Assembly (NCBI GenBank): GCA_947311845.1
Contig: CAMZMU010000040.1
Coordinates: forward strand, 62,638,830 to 62,702,829
DNA: 64,000 nt
Direction of reading: 5' to 3'
DNA from: Poa pratensis
Lineage: Eukaryota; Streptophyta; Magnoliopsida; Poales; Poaceae
The notes below the pieces were generated by a model. It was not told the DNA's origin. It searched no databases and saw only the letters and a list, made by a program, of their open reading frames with translations. Positions 1 through 9,240 of this stretch are shown here, piece by piece. The number at the start of each line of letters is the position of its first letter. Position 1 is the first letter of the stretch. A program made the translations under genes and the position numbers.

Positions 1-2
1 AT

Positions 3-372
3 CAAAAGGATCAAATTGGAAAAGAAGGACTTGGTTTCTCTACCAAGTCAAAGAAGAAGAACAACAAGAAGAAGAAGCCTTCTCCCTCTTCAAAAGCTAT
101 TATCTTTGTGAAGGAGGGGGAGTTGGCTAAAGAGAAGGAGACCAACACCATTGTGGGTGGTGAGGTCACAAGGGACCTTCCTACCCATAATGACTTTGCC
201 GGCAAATATAACCCATCTTATGTTCTTATGAAATCTAAGATGGTCATGTTTATGCTAAATATGTTGGCACTTCTTATGGTGATGATTATCATTGGCTATT
301 TGGGTTCCAAAGACCCTTGTGACTAACAAGAAAGGACCCATCGAAAAATGGGTACCTAAATCAAAGACTTGA
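3..372 (+). pseudogene. Copia gag C-terminal fragment
   Basis: Open from the window edge in the frame of position 3, giving a lysine-rich stretch (STKSKKKNNKKKKPSPSSK) and then VKEGELAKEKE, typical of the basic C-terminal tail of Sirevirus gag. The frame slips near 236-300: good coding similarity moves between frames (the WVPKSKT stretch just before the TGA at 370-372 is in another frame from the start). Most of gag, including any zinc knuckle, lies outside the window. This is a decayed capsid/nucleocapsid fragment, not a functional gene. Confidence 0.7.
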
Positions 373-385
373 TTCCTTGTAGGGT

Positions 386-1192
386 GTGGCGTCCGGTGCG
401 GGTCGATGGACGGTGGATAGTGGCGCATCCCAACACATGACCGGACGCATTGACTTGGTGGATGATATTGAACCTCCTCTACCTCAATATTCACGAGTCA
501 AAATTGGTGACAACCGCGAGCTTAAGGTATTGGGACGAGGCAAGGTCGTTGTTGCTAGAGAAGTCTCTATCAAGAATGTACTTGTCGTTGAGTCCCTTGG
601 TTACAACTTACTCTCCGTCTATCAACTTACTAAAAGTGGTTATGGGTGTTATTTTGATGACGAGAGTGTGATCATCACCGTGAAGGGATCTCTTAAAGTA
701 GTCTTTGTTGGACATGTCGAGTACGGCATGTATGTGCTTGATTTCTCGAAAGAGAGCATGTCGGCCGCGACTTGTCTAATGGCTAAAGTTGATGTGGGTT
801 GGCTTTGGCATCGCCGACTAGCCCACACCAATATGAGAACACTCCATGATCTTCAAAGTGGTGATCACATTCTTGGACTAACCGATATTAAGTTTTCCAA
901 AGATCGTGTGTGTAGATCATGCGTTCTAGGAAAGCAACATGGAGAAGCCCATCCATCAAAGACGAAGATTACCACCGACAAGATTCTTGAGCTCATTCAT
1001 TTGGACCTTTTTGGTCCATTATCTTATGATAGTCTTGGTGGGAAGAAGTATTGCTTGGTGATTGTTGATGACTATTCAAGATACACATGGGTCTATTTCT
1101 TCAAGAAAAGAGTGAGACTCAACAAAGAGTCATTGACTTCATCAACATGCTCAACGCCAATATCAAGAGAAGATCATGACAATTCGAAGTGA
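386..1192 (+). pseudogene. Copia pol: protease, GAG-pre-integrase, integrase N-terminal half
   Basis: The N-terminus has the aspartic protease motif VDSGASQHMTG (active-site D-S-G), here with no in-frame start of its own because it is part of a gag-pol polyprotein. A GAG-pre-integrase zinc-binding region follows (WHRRLAHTN then VCRSCVLGKQ, the H-H-C-C pattern), then the first integrase catalytic Asp in LIHLDLFGP and the second block VDDYSRYTWVYF. The frame is lost near 1105, just after the VYFFKK block: the next residues belong to another frame and a stop falls at 1190. The second catalytic Asp (SDNGSEFK) is encoded near 1188-1212 in a different frame. The break inactivates integrase. Confidence 0.85.
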
Positions 1193-3768
1193 CAATGGGT
1201 CCGAATTCAAGAACTACACCGTGGAGGGGTTTCTTAGTGAAGAGGGATTGCTCATCAATATTCCACTCCATACACCCCTCAACAAAATGGTGTTGCGGAG
1301 AGGAAGAACCGGACTCTTATGGATGCGGCTAGGACCATGATTGCGGAGTATGCTTCTCCGTTAACTTTTGGGCCGAAGCCATCTCCACCGCTTGTCATGC
1401 AACAAATCGGTTATATCTCCGCAAGCTATTGAACAAGACCCCATATGAGATTCTTCTTGGGAAGAAACCGGATCTTTCTTATTTTCGTGTCTTTGGATGC
1501 AAGTGCTTCATTCGCAAGAAAGGTAACCGGTTATCTAAGTTTGAGACTAGATCTATAGAGGGTATCTTTGTTGGTTACTCCACAAACTCTCACGGCTATA
1601 GAGTCTACAACAAGACCACCGGTCAAGTTGAAGAATCTAGTGACGTGAAGTTTGATGAGGATAATGGCTCCCAAGTGGGGCAAGTTGATCCTAATGTTGT
1701 AGGTGATGTACCTATGGAGCTCGCTCTAAGAAGGATGGCAATTGGGGACATTCGTCCCATTGAAGAGGATCCTCCTCAAGTTCAAGATCCTCCTCGAGCT
1801 CCTCCTCAAGTCATACCATCACCAACTCAAGATCCTCCCCGTAACCAAGAACAAACTCCGAGCCCTCAAACAAGTGAGCAAGGTCAAGAACAAGATCAAC
1901 CTAGTGGTTCCTCTCCACAACTTGATGTTCAAGACCAAGCTCTAGATGGTGCACACGACAATGATCAAGAACAAGATCAAGGTGGTCCTCATCAAGATCA
2001 AGCTCAAGATCAAAACAATGCACATGACTCCGATGATGAAGGAAATGATCAAGTCATCTCTCAAGAAACTTCGGAGGAGACCAAGAAGAGAAGAGAATTG
2101 CGAAGAGAGCAAAAATTAACTCGCTTAGAGCATACATTGGACAAAGTTCTTGGAGGTGTCCAAAGCAAGGTCGTCACAAGAAAACAATTGGCAAGCTTTA
2201 GCACCAACCATGCTTTTGTGTCCTTCATCGAGCCCAAGAAGGTGTATGAAGCTCTTGAAGATCATGATTGGATTGATGCCATGCATGAAGAACTCAATAA
2301 CTTCAAGCGCAACAAGGTGTGGAAGTTGGTGCCAAGGCCAAATGGGTGCAAGAACGTCATCGGCACCAAGTGGGTCTTCAAGAACAAGCAAGATTCGAAC
2401 GGCATTGTCATTCGAAACAAGGCAAGATTGGTGGCACAAGGCTACTCTCAAGTCGAAGGTGTTGACTTCGGTGAAACCTATGCCCCCGTTGCTCGTCTTG
2501 AATCTATTCGCATCTTGCTTGCATATGCATCTCATCATAACTTTAAATTGCAACAAATGGATGTTAAAAGTGCTTTCCTTAATGGTCCTATTAATGAGTT
2601 GGTATATGTTAAGCAACCTCCCGGGTTTGAGGATCCCAACCATCCGGACCATGTTTACAAGCTCGACAAGGCACTCTATGGCCTTAAACAAGCCCCACGT
2701 GCGTGGTATGAGCACCTTCGAGAGTTTCTTGTAGACCGTGGATTCCAAGTTGGTGTTATTGACCCCACCCTCTTTACCAAGAAGGTGGGTGGCAATCTTT
2801 TCATATGCCAACTCTATGTAGATGACATCATTTTTGGTTCTACTAACAATGCTTTCAATGATGAGTTTGCAAAGCTAATGACAAGCAAATTTGAGATGTC
2901 CATGATGGGGGAGTTGAAGTACTTCCTAGGATTTGAAGTGAAGCAATATAGGGAAGGTACCTTCATCAATCAAGCCAAATATACCCAAGACATGCTCAAG
3001 AGGTTCACGATGACGGAGCTCAAATCTTACAAGACACCCATGTCCACCTCCGTCGACCTCCACACCGACACCGAGGGTAACGATGTCGATCAAAAACTCT
3101 ATCGCTCTATGATTGGCTCTTTGCTTTATCTTTGTGCATCTAGACCGGATATTATGTTTAGTGTGGGTAAGTGTGCAAGGTATCAAGCGGCTCCCAAAGA
3201 GAGCCACTTAGTGGCGGTTAAGCGCATCTTTCGATATTTGCTTCATACCCCAAACTTTGGTCTTTGGTATCCCAAGGGTTCAAGCTTTCATCTCATGGGT
3301 TACTCGGATGCGGATTATGCCGGAGAGAAGAAGGATAGGAAGTCTACATCCGGGAGTTGTCAATTTCTTGGCCGCTCCTTGGTGTGTTGGTCTTCCAAGA
3401 AGCAAAATTGTGTTGCTCTCTCCACCACCGAAGCCGAGTACATCTCCGCCGCAAGTTGTTGTGCTCAACTCTTATGGATGGTGCAAACTATGAAGGATTA
3501 TGGTATTATCTTCTCCAAGGTGCCCCTCATGTGCGATAATGAAAGTGCTATCAAGATCGCCCACAACCCCGTGCAACATGCCAAGACGAAGCATATTGAA
3601 GTTCGTCATCATTTCATCCGGGAGCATGTGGAGAGGGGCAACATTGACCTTTCTTTTGTAGGAACCAAGGATCAACTTGCGGATATATTCACCAAGGCCC
3701 TTGATGAACCAAGATTTCGAGAGTTGAGGAATGAACTAAATGTCATTGATGCGAGCAACTTTGCTTGA
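1193..3768 (+). pseudogene. Copia pol: integrase C-terminal half, reverse transcriptase, RNase H
   Basis: Positions 1193-1428 hold the end of the integrase core in shifted frames (TPQQNGVAERKNRT is recognisable). From 1429 to 3768 one long frame is open for 779 residues: integrase tail ([24 protein letters not shown]), a Gln/Asp-rich linker full of QDQ and PPQ repeats, then the copia reverse transcriptase (KTKWVFK-type start, [21 protein letters not shown], catalytic [11 protein letters not shown]) and RNase H ([43 protein letters not shown]). The RT-RNase H part looks intact, but it depends on a gag-pol frame that is broken upstream. Role: cDNA synthesis in the virus-like particle. Confidence 0.88.
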
Positions 3769-4777
3769 CCGCCTTGCACAAATACCCTAGTAGACATCGT
3801 AACTAGTTTAGATGCATGCATGGACATAGGGGGAGTGTAGCTCAACTCATGAGTCAACACTACTTCTATTATGCGCACATTGACAATTCGTGCTTCATTT
3901 GGTCACTTCGGTGACAAATTGTGCTTAAACGATGAGTATTGGCCTTGAACCCAAGATATATCTTCGCGGTTTTGGGTTGATAATTGCTCATACATGGTGG
4001 CCTAGGCCACCGCCCTCCTCCTTATGAGGAGTTGATCTTCATTTGATCTTATTCGGGTTTTTTAGACCTCTTTTTGTGGAGAGCATTTGAGTTTGGCCTT
4101 TCACTCTTGCTTCTTGCAAACTCGGATTGTTTCTCCTCCCCCAGTTCCAAACTCCATCCTAAGCCAACCTCCTATCCCATAAGATCTCTCCTTTCCAAAA
4201 TTGCAAAAACTTTTATGATCTTCTCGGCGGAAATGCGCGTTTCAGGCGCCCGGTACTACCGGTGTTTGGAAACGGTACTACCGTTGCCTGGGAGCTGTCC
4301 CAGGCACAGTACTACCACTCTAAATACCGTAGTCATCAGGTACCGGTACTACCGGCCGTTCTGGCGGTACTACCGCTCTGGCTGAGGATGCTCTCGCACC
4401 TCCCAGATGCGGTTTTATCACTAGACCTTCCAGTAGCACCAGTAGCGGTACTACCGCTAGAAACTCCGGTAACACCGCCAGGACAACGTGGTTGCCAGGC
4501 GCGGTTTCACCGTTTCTTCTACCGATAGTGCCAGCGGGCGGTACTACCGCTGGGCCAGCGGTAGTACCGCTGAGGGTTTTTTGACAGTGGGGTTAAGTGG
4601 GGCGTGGGGGGTAGTTTTTCCCATTCTACCTCCCCACACCCGACCCCCACGTTCGTCTCTCTCACCGCAGCCGCCGCCGTCGCACATTGCCGCCGGGAGA
4701 GCTTCTCCCCGGCCACGACAGCCCCTCTCCGGCCGTGGGGTGGCTCGAGGACCTTCTCCTCCCTCTTCCTCTCCACA
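3769..4777 (+). other. Copia non-coding spacer with palindromic repeats upstream of the accessory ORF
   Basis: No gene is seen between the pol stop and the accessory ORF. The stretch holds an AGGGGGAG polypurine motif at about 3827-3835, many copies of the near-palindrome CGGTACTACCG from 4252 on, and a GC-rich, CT-rich leader (about 4620-4777) ending at an ATG. This resembles a promoter plus 5' leader for the accessory ORF. That role is inferred. Confidence 0.55.
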
Positions 4778-5050
4778 ATGAGTTCCGGTAAAACTCCTCT
4801 CTCTCTCTCAACCTAGTTGATTCGTTGAGATTCGATAGAGATTGTTTTCTTGCAACTCCTGTGGTAGAAGTAGTAGGGAATAGTTGGTACTCAGTTTAGA
4901 ATCGTACTTGCAAAGTTTCATTGGACGATCCCATAGATCGGGTCAGTTTCGTCGGTCAAACCGCTAGATCTGGAGCTGGCGGTACTACCGCTCCTAGGAG
5001 CGGTACTACCGCTGCACCGGTACTACCGGTCTGTCAAACGGTACTACCGT
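4252..5050. repeat. Cluster of CGGTACTACCG near-palindromes (internal cluster)
   Basis: About a dozen copies of CGGTACTACCG or its complement CGGTAGTACCG occur near 4252, 4273, 4341, 4366, 4446, 4540, 4559, 4980, 5001, 5017 and 5038. They lie both upstream of the accessory ORF start (4778) and inside its intron. A second cluster lies in the 3' LTR. Each motif is palindromic except for its central base. Confidence 0.85.
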
Positions 5051-6673
5051 TGATCTGGTGTTTTCCAGAAACTGGGCAATTTCGATTCTTCTCTTTTTGA
5101 TCATGTTTGTTTTTGCAATACTTATCCCCTGTGCTATCTGTCTCTGCTTTCTTAGGACCTAGCAAGGGCCGTGGGGGCAGTTCAGCTCGGGCTCCCAAGA
5201 GATCTCGCAAGGACAAGGACCTTAGTGATGAACCTGAAATCATTCCAGAGAAGCTCACTCGCCGTCAGCAGTCTGCTCAAGCCAAAGCTGCTGCCAAGAA
5301 GACTGCCTCTCTCATGAGGATGTCACCTCAAGCTTTTGTCAAGGAAAGAAGGAAAAATCCCTATGTCGTGACCAAGGATCCCCGCTACCAGAATCCCCTA
5401 TTCCATTCTCAGTTTCAAGAGAAGATTTTCAATGAGGTGCTTCCCCGTTTCAAGACCAAAGTGGTGAAGCAGTTTTGCATCAACACAGACCATATGAGAG
5501 CACATCTTGACTACTTTGGTGAGTCCCTGGACATTGTGAAGAGTTTGGGATCCTGAACTATATCAACTTACATGAAGACTTTGATGAGCACCTCGTTCTC
5601 CAGTTCTATGCTACTGTTCACTTCCACACCGACAAGAGAGCTGTCACATGGATGACCAAGGACAAGGTGCTCACCTCCTCTTGGGCAGATTTTGCTACCC
5701 TCCTTGAGCTGCGGGACTACGGTGACCTTATGACAGTGGATGACGATGCTCAAGTGTTCCGTATCTCCTACATGACAAGCCAATGAAGCCTCTGCTCTCT
5801 CTCATCTGTTGATTCAGGGTCGTGGGGTTTGTGGAGAATCCAAGCACCTGCAGAAACATGGCACATTATGCACGCATTTTCCGCAACACGGTGTTGCCTC
5901 GAGTGGGCAACTTTGACCAGATCCATGGGCGTCTCATTGACCTTATGGTTATCTCTTTGAGATGGTGGGCCAAGGCAAGAAGCTGGATATTATGGATATC
6001 CTTTGGAATGAGATTCATGAAGTGATTATGAAAAGGCATGTTCCTATCTTTGGCTCCCTTATTATGAAGCTCATTGTTCATGCATGGGTCAAAAAGAAGT
6101 TTCCCTTAGAGCTGCTGGACAATGACACCCTCTCATTGCTCACTCTGTCAAAGATTTGAACCGCAACAAGCATCTCCAGCCTCTCATCCCAATGATGAAG
6201 CTTACAACACCGAAGATGAAGAAAATGACCCAGCTTTTGAGTTGCCCAAGAAGAAAGAGAATACCTTCAAGAAATGGGTTGCCAATGCTATGCACTCCAT
6301 CTTTTGCCGCCAGGATGATAGCAATGTGAGGGCTTGGAGAGAACATGAAAGGGCCAAGCTAGAACGCCAACGCACTCGCCAGCGCTTTGCGGTTTTGGGT
6401 GCACCTATCCCTGCGGGCTCCGAGGACAGAATCACCACTTACTCCAAGTGGATTGGGAAGCACCGCTACAACACTTGGGTTGATCCCGATCTTCAGGATG
6501 ATGCCTCCACTTCTCATGCCGGTGACCCCTGGGTTCGTGAAGGAGAAGAACATGGCAGGGCTGATCGTGATGAGGATGATGGCAGTGATGGGTCTGCTAG
6601 TGATGAGGGCAATGATGCTGATCCCGAGGCTGCTGATGGGGACGAGGATGATGAGGAGGAGGACGATGACTGA
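4778..6673 (+). pseudogene. Sirevirus accessory (env-like position) ORF, spliced, broken
   Basis: A short first exon (4778-4787) begins at ATG and ends at a GT donor. Joining it to the acceptor AG at 5154-5155 (TTTCTTAG) preserves the reading frame, so the start is Met-Ser-Ser-Gly followed by a Lys/Arg/Gly-rich segment. The second exon is open to 5553, where a frameshift occurs. Recognisable coding continues in other frames through about 5785, 5820-6160 and 6122-6673. The C-terminus is very acidic (runs of Asp/Glu, ending at the TGA at 6671-6673). No transmembrane segment or other domain is recognised, so 'env-like' describes position only. Sireviruses are known to carry such an ORF after pol. 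Confidence 0.65.
4788..5155 (+). other. Intron in the copia accessory ORF
   Basis: A GT donor follows ATGAGTTCCG, and a pyrimidine-rich tract leads to CTTAG at 5151-5155. Removing it gives a continuous frame across the junction. The intron itself carries four CGGTACTACCG motifs. Confidence 0.6.
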
Positions 6674-7168
6674 ACCCCCTTGGGACGCTAGCATCGCCTC
6701 TCCCTTTTTGGTGTCTTGATGCCAAAGGGGGAGAGAGTTCTACTAGGTTATCCGGGGATTTGCATGGGTGGGGTTATCCGGGATTTGCATGGGTGGAAGC
6801 ACAAGCTCTTGTTGTCTCTCTCTTTGATCTTTATGCTTGTGCTTCACTTTTTATCTTATTCGAACTTGGTTTAGGTGAACTATCTCGTTGCATGGTGTAA
6901 GACATGTGGAACTTTCTATTTCCGTTCGGAACTATGTGGTGTAATAACTCTTGTTTTATGTCTTACCATGCTTGTGCAAGTTATGCTTTCTTGTGTTATT
7001 CATAAACTTGCTTGGTTTACAAAATGTAGGGGGAGCTTTGATCCTATCATGTATGCATCTTGTATTCAAATGCAAATTTATTGATGCATACTGATAGGGG
7101 GAGCCTGCCTATATTTTGCAAATCATTTGTGTGAGTGTGTTGTCATCAAACTCCAAAAAGGGGGAGAT
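6674..7168 (+). promoter_or_regulatory. Region before the 3' LTR with multiple polypurine tracts
   Basis: AGGGGGAG-type tracts occur at about 6724-6732, 7027-7035, 7096-7103 and 7155-7166. The last (AAAAAGGGGGAGAT) sits directly against the 3' LTR and is the expected plus-strand primer. Several upstream copies are a known mark of Sireviruses. No ORF is seen here. Confidence 0.8.
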
Positions 7169-7329
7169 TGAAAGAGCATGCTAGGCTCTTCCTCTGTTTT
7201 GGAGTTAATAACAACACACCCACGGAACTAATCGTGTTCTTAAGTTTGAACAGGGACGAAAACATCAACACGAGAAGTTCTCATATGGAAGAGAGAGGGG
7301 CTCGAAAATCTGCCCAGGCTGAATTTGTC

Positions 7330-7730
7330 CTGACGGTAGTACCGCCAGTGGGCAGCGGTAGTACCGCTCCTTCTGGAGCAGTACTGCTGCAGCACGCAGG
7401 CAGTCCTCTCCTGCGGTACTACCCCTGGAAGTACCGTTGCTGATGGCAACGGTACTACCGCTGGAAGTACCGCTGGGGATACCGTTCAGACGTTTTAAGC
7501 CACTGTCTCCAACGGTATCTCTCCGGTACCCCCCACGTACTACCGATGGAATACCACGAATTTATTCGAGGCATGACAGCGGTAGTACCGGTGGGTTCTG
7601 GCGGTAGTACCGGTGCCTGGTAACTACGGTAGCACTATGTGCTACCGCTGCAACTGAGCATCGGAACCACTGAGGTACGTGTGAAGATCAGTAGCGGTAG
7701 TACCGCTGTTCGTCAGCGGTAGTACCGTTG
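7330..7730. repeat. Cluster of CGGTAGTACCG near-palindromes in LTR U3
   Basis: Copies lie near 7334, 7355, 7410 (imperfect), 7449, 7579, 7601, 7694 and 7717, immediately upstream of the TATA box. Most copies here read CGGTAGTACCG, while the internal cluster mostly reads CGGTACTACCG. The position suggests transcription-factor sites in the LTR promoter (inference). Confidence 0.85.
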
Positions 7731-7770
7731 TGCACATTTTTGTGCATAACGGTTGGATTTTCAGGGGCCC

Positions 7771-7780
7771 CTATATAAAG
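7771..7780 (+). promoter_or_regulatory. TATA box of the copia LTR
   Basis: CTATATAAAG follows the palindrome cluster and precedes a C/T-rich stretch, as expected for an LTR RNA polymerase II core promoter. Confidence 0.7.
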
Positions 7781-8760
7781 ACCCTTTCTTCCCCAATGAA
7801 AGGCTGCGATTTACATTCTCTCTCCTCCATTGCTGCCGAGCTTCAAACTTCCAAGATCTCCCACTCCAACCACACAATCGCCGTGATACTTTGAGGAGTG
7901 ATAGAGGAGATCTAGATCTACAATCTCACCGAAGGAATTTCGAATCCGTTCATTCTCCTTTGTGATACTTGTTCTCTTGGGGTTGCTTGTAACCCTAGGA
8001 GACCTTTGTGCGTTTCGGAAGCCTCAACTTGTTGCGAGGCGGTCCGGGACATTGTTGGGAGGCTCCAACTCATTGTGGAGTTCCTCAACCTTTGTGTACC
8101 GGCTTGGTCAACGCCATCAAGGTGACCTCATAGTGGAAGAGCCAAACCCCCACGGGTAAAGCTCACGGAGAATAGAGTGAGCACATCCGTGCTATTGGAG
8201 CGGCTAGGTGGCTCCACACTCCTCCAACGTAGACGTACTTCCCTTGGGAAGGAACTACGGGAAACATCTCCGTGTCTCCACTTTGCGGTTATTTCTATCA
8301 TTTACTTGTTGCTTCCGCTACGTTATTTACCTTGCGTGTATCACATAGGTTGCTATCACCTAGTACACATCTAGTCAACCTTGTTATACTTTGCTCAAGC
8401 CCTAATTAATCGAAAAAGGAATTAAAATTTGGTAGTCGCCTAATCACCCCCCTCTAGTCGACATATCGATCTTTCACCGTCCCGTCGTCGGCACCACCTT
8501 GGTGAGCCTCTTATTCCTATCTTTAAAAAAAAAATCTTACTTGTATGATTTAGATGCATAGTTACTTGTATAATTTTCTTACTTCTATGATTGTTTGTTA
8601 TATGTATAGTGTCGTGGTTTTGATATCCGTCCCCGTCGGCCCTCGTTCGGTCTATGATTCGGATATGGTATATTATTTTTTATAACTATTTCTTTTATTT
8701 CGTGTTTATGACAATTATGCCGACCAACTTGACATAGATATTTTTATCTAGCAGGTATGT

Positions 8761-9057
8761 GAACCTGAAATTCTAACCGACTCTCTTGTCGAGAAATTAA
8801 ATTTAGTTGAAAAATAAAACGATGATTTGAAAGAAAAATTGAAAAGAATTGAATAAGAGAAGATGAAATTGGAGTTGTATGTTGCCGATGTCGTCGATGA
8901 TCACAAGATCAAGATGGATGCAATGCGTTTGAAGATTAGAAAGATTAGAAAATATGCCATTAATAAAGAGGCTTGGTATCATTATGTTGTTGGATCAATG
9001 GTTACCTTAGTTGCGATTTTGATCGCATTTGTTGTTGCATTTAAATGCATTACATAG
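8761..9057 (+). pseudogene. Small CACTA-associated coiled-coil/transmembrane ORF with two stops
   Basis: The frame reads a Leu/Lys/Glu heptad-like region, then a basic stretch (RLKIRKIRKYAINKEAW), then a hydrophobic segment (VTLVAILIAFVVAF) close to the TAG at 9055-9057. Two in-frame TAA codons (8815-8817 and 8854-8856) replace what look like Glu codons, so the longest open piece is 64 residues from the ATG at 8863. The layout suggests a small tail-anchored coiled-coil protein. I have seen this type next to TNP2 in Triticeae CACTAs but know of no assigned function. Confidence 0.5.
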
Positions 9058-9240
9058 TTGTATGTTAGTTTCAATGTATGTTTTGTGAGAACTATGTATG
9101 AACTTTATGTATATATTTTTGCAATAATGACATTTGGTCGCTACTCTTCTTTGGTTTTAATGTGTGAACTTGTATTAATTAATTTGGCCAGTTCTCTATT
9201 CGTGATGTTGTGTAATAGTTTTTGATATACTTATATAATG

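Larger units (their letters stand above)
1..8476 (+). mobile_element. Sirevirus-like Ty1-copia LTR retrotransposon, 3' part
   Basis: The order gag end, protease, integrase, reverse transcriptase, RNase H, long accessory region and 3' LTR identifies a Ty1-copia element. The accessory ORF after pol and several AGGGGGAG polypurine tracts before the 3' LTR fit the Sirevirus (Maximus) lineage as I know it. The 5' LTR and most of gag lie left of the window. The 3' LTR ends in TCTTTCA, an inverted match to its TGAAAGA start. The five bases after it (CCGTC, 8477-8481) should be one copy of the target duplication. The sequence beyond is CACTA DNA, so the copia inserted into a CACTA element. Frameshifts in every coding part make it non-functional. 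Confidence 0.9.
7169..8476 (+). repeat. 3' LTR of the Sirevirus-like copia
   Basis: The 1308-bp LTR begins TGAAAGA directly after the polypurine tract and ends TCTTTCA, so the 7-bp terminal inverted repeat is perfect. U3 holds about eight CGGTAGTACCG motifs (7334-7730). A TATA box, CTATATAAAG, lies at 7771-7780, placing the start of R near 7800. The 5' partner LTR is outside the window, so no age can be estimated. Confidence 0.9.
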
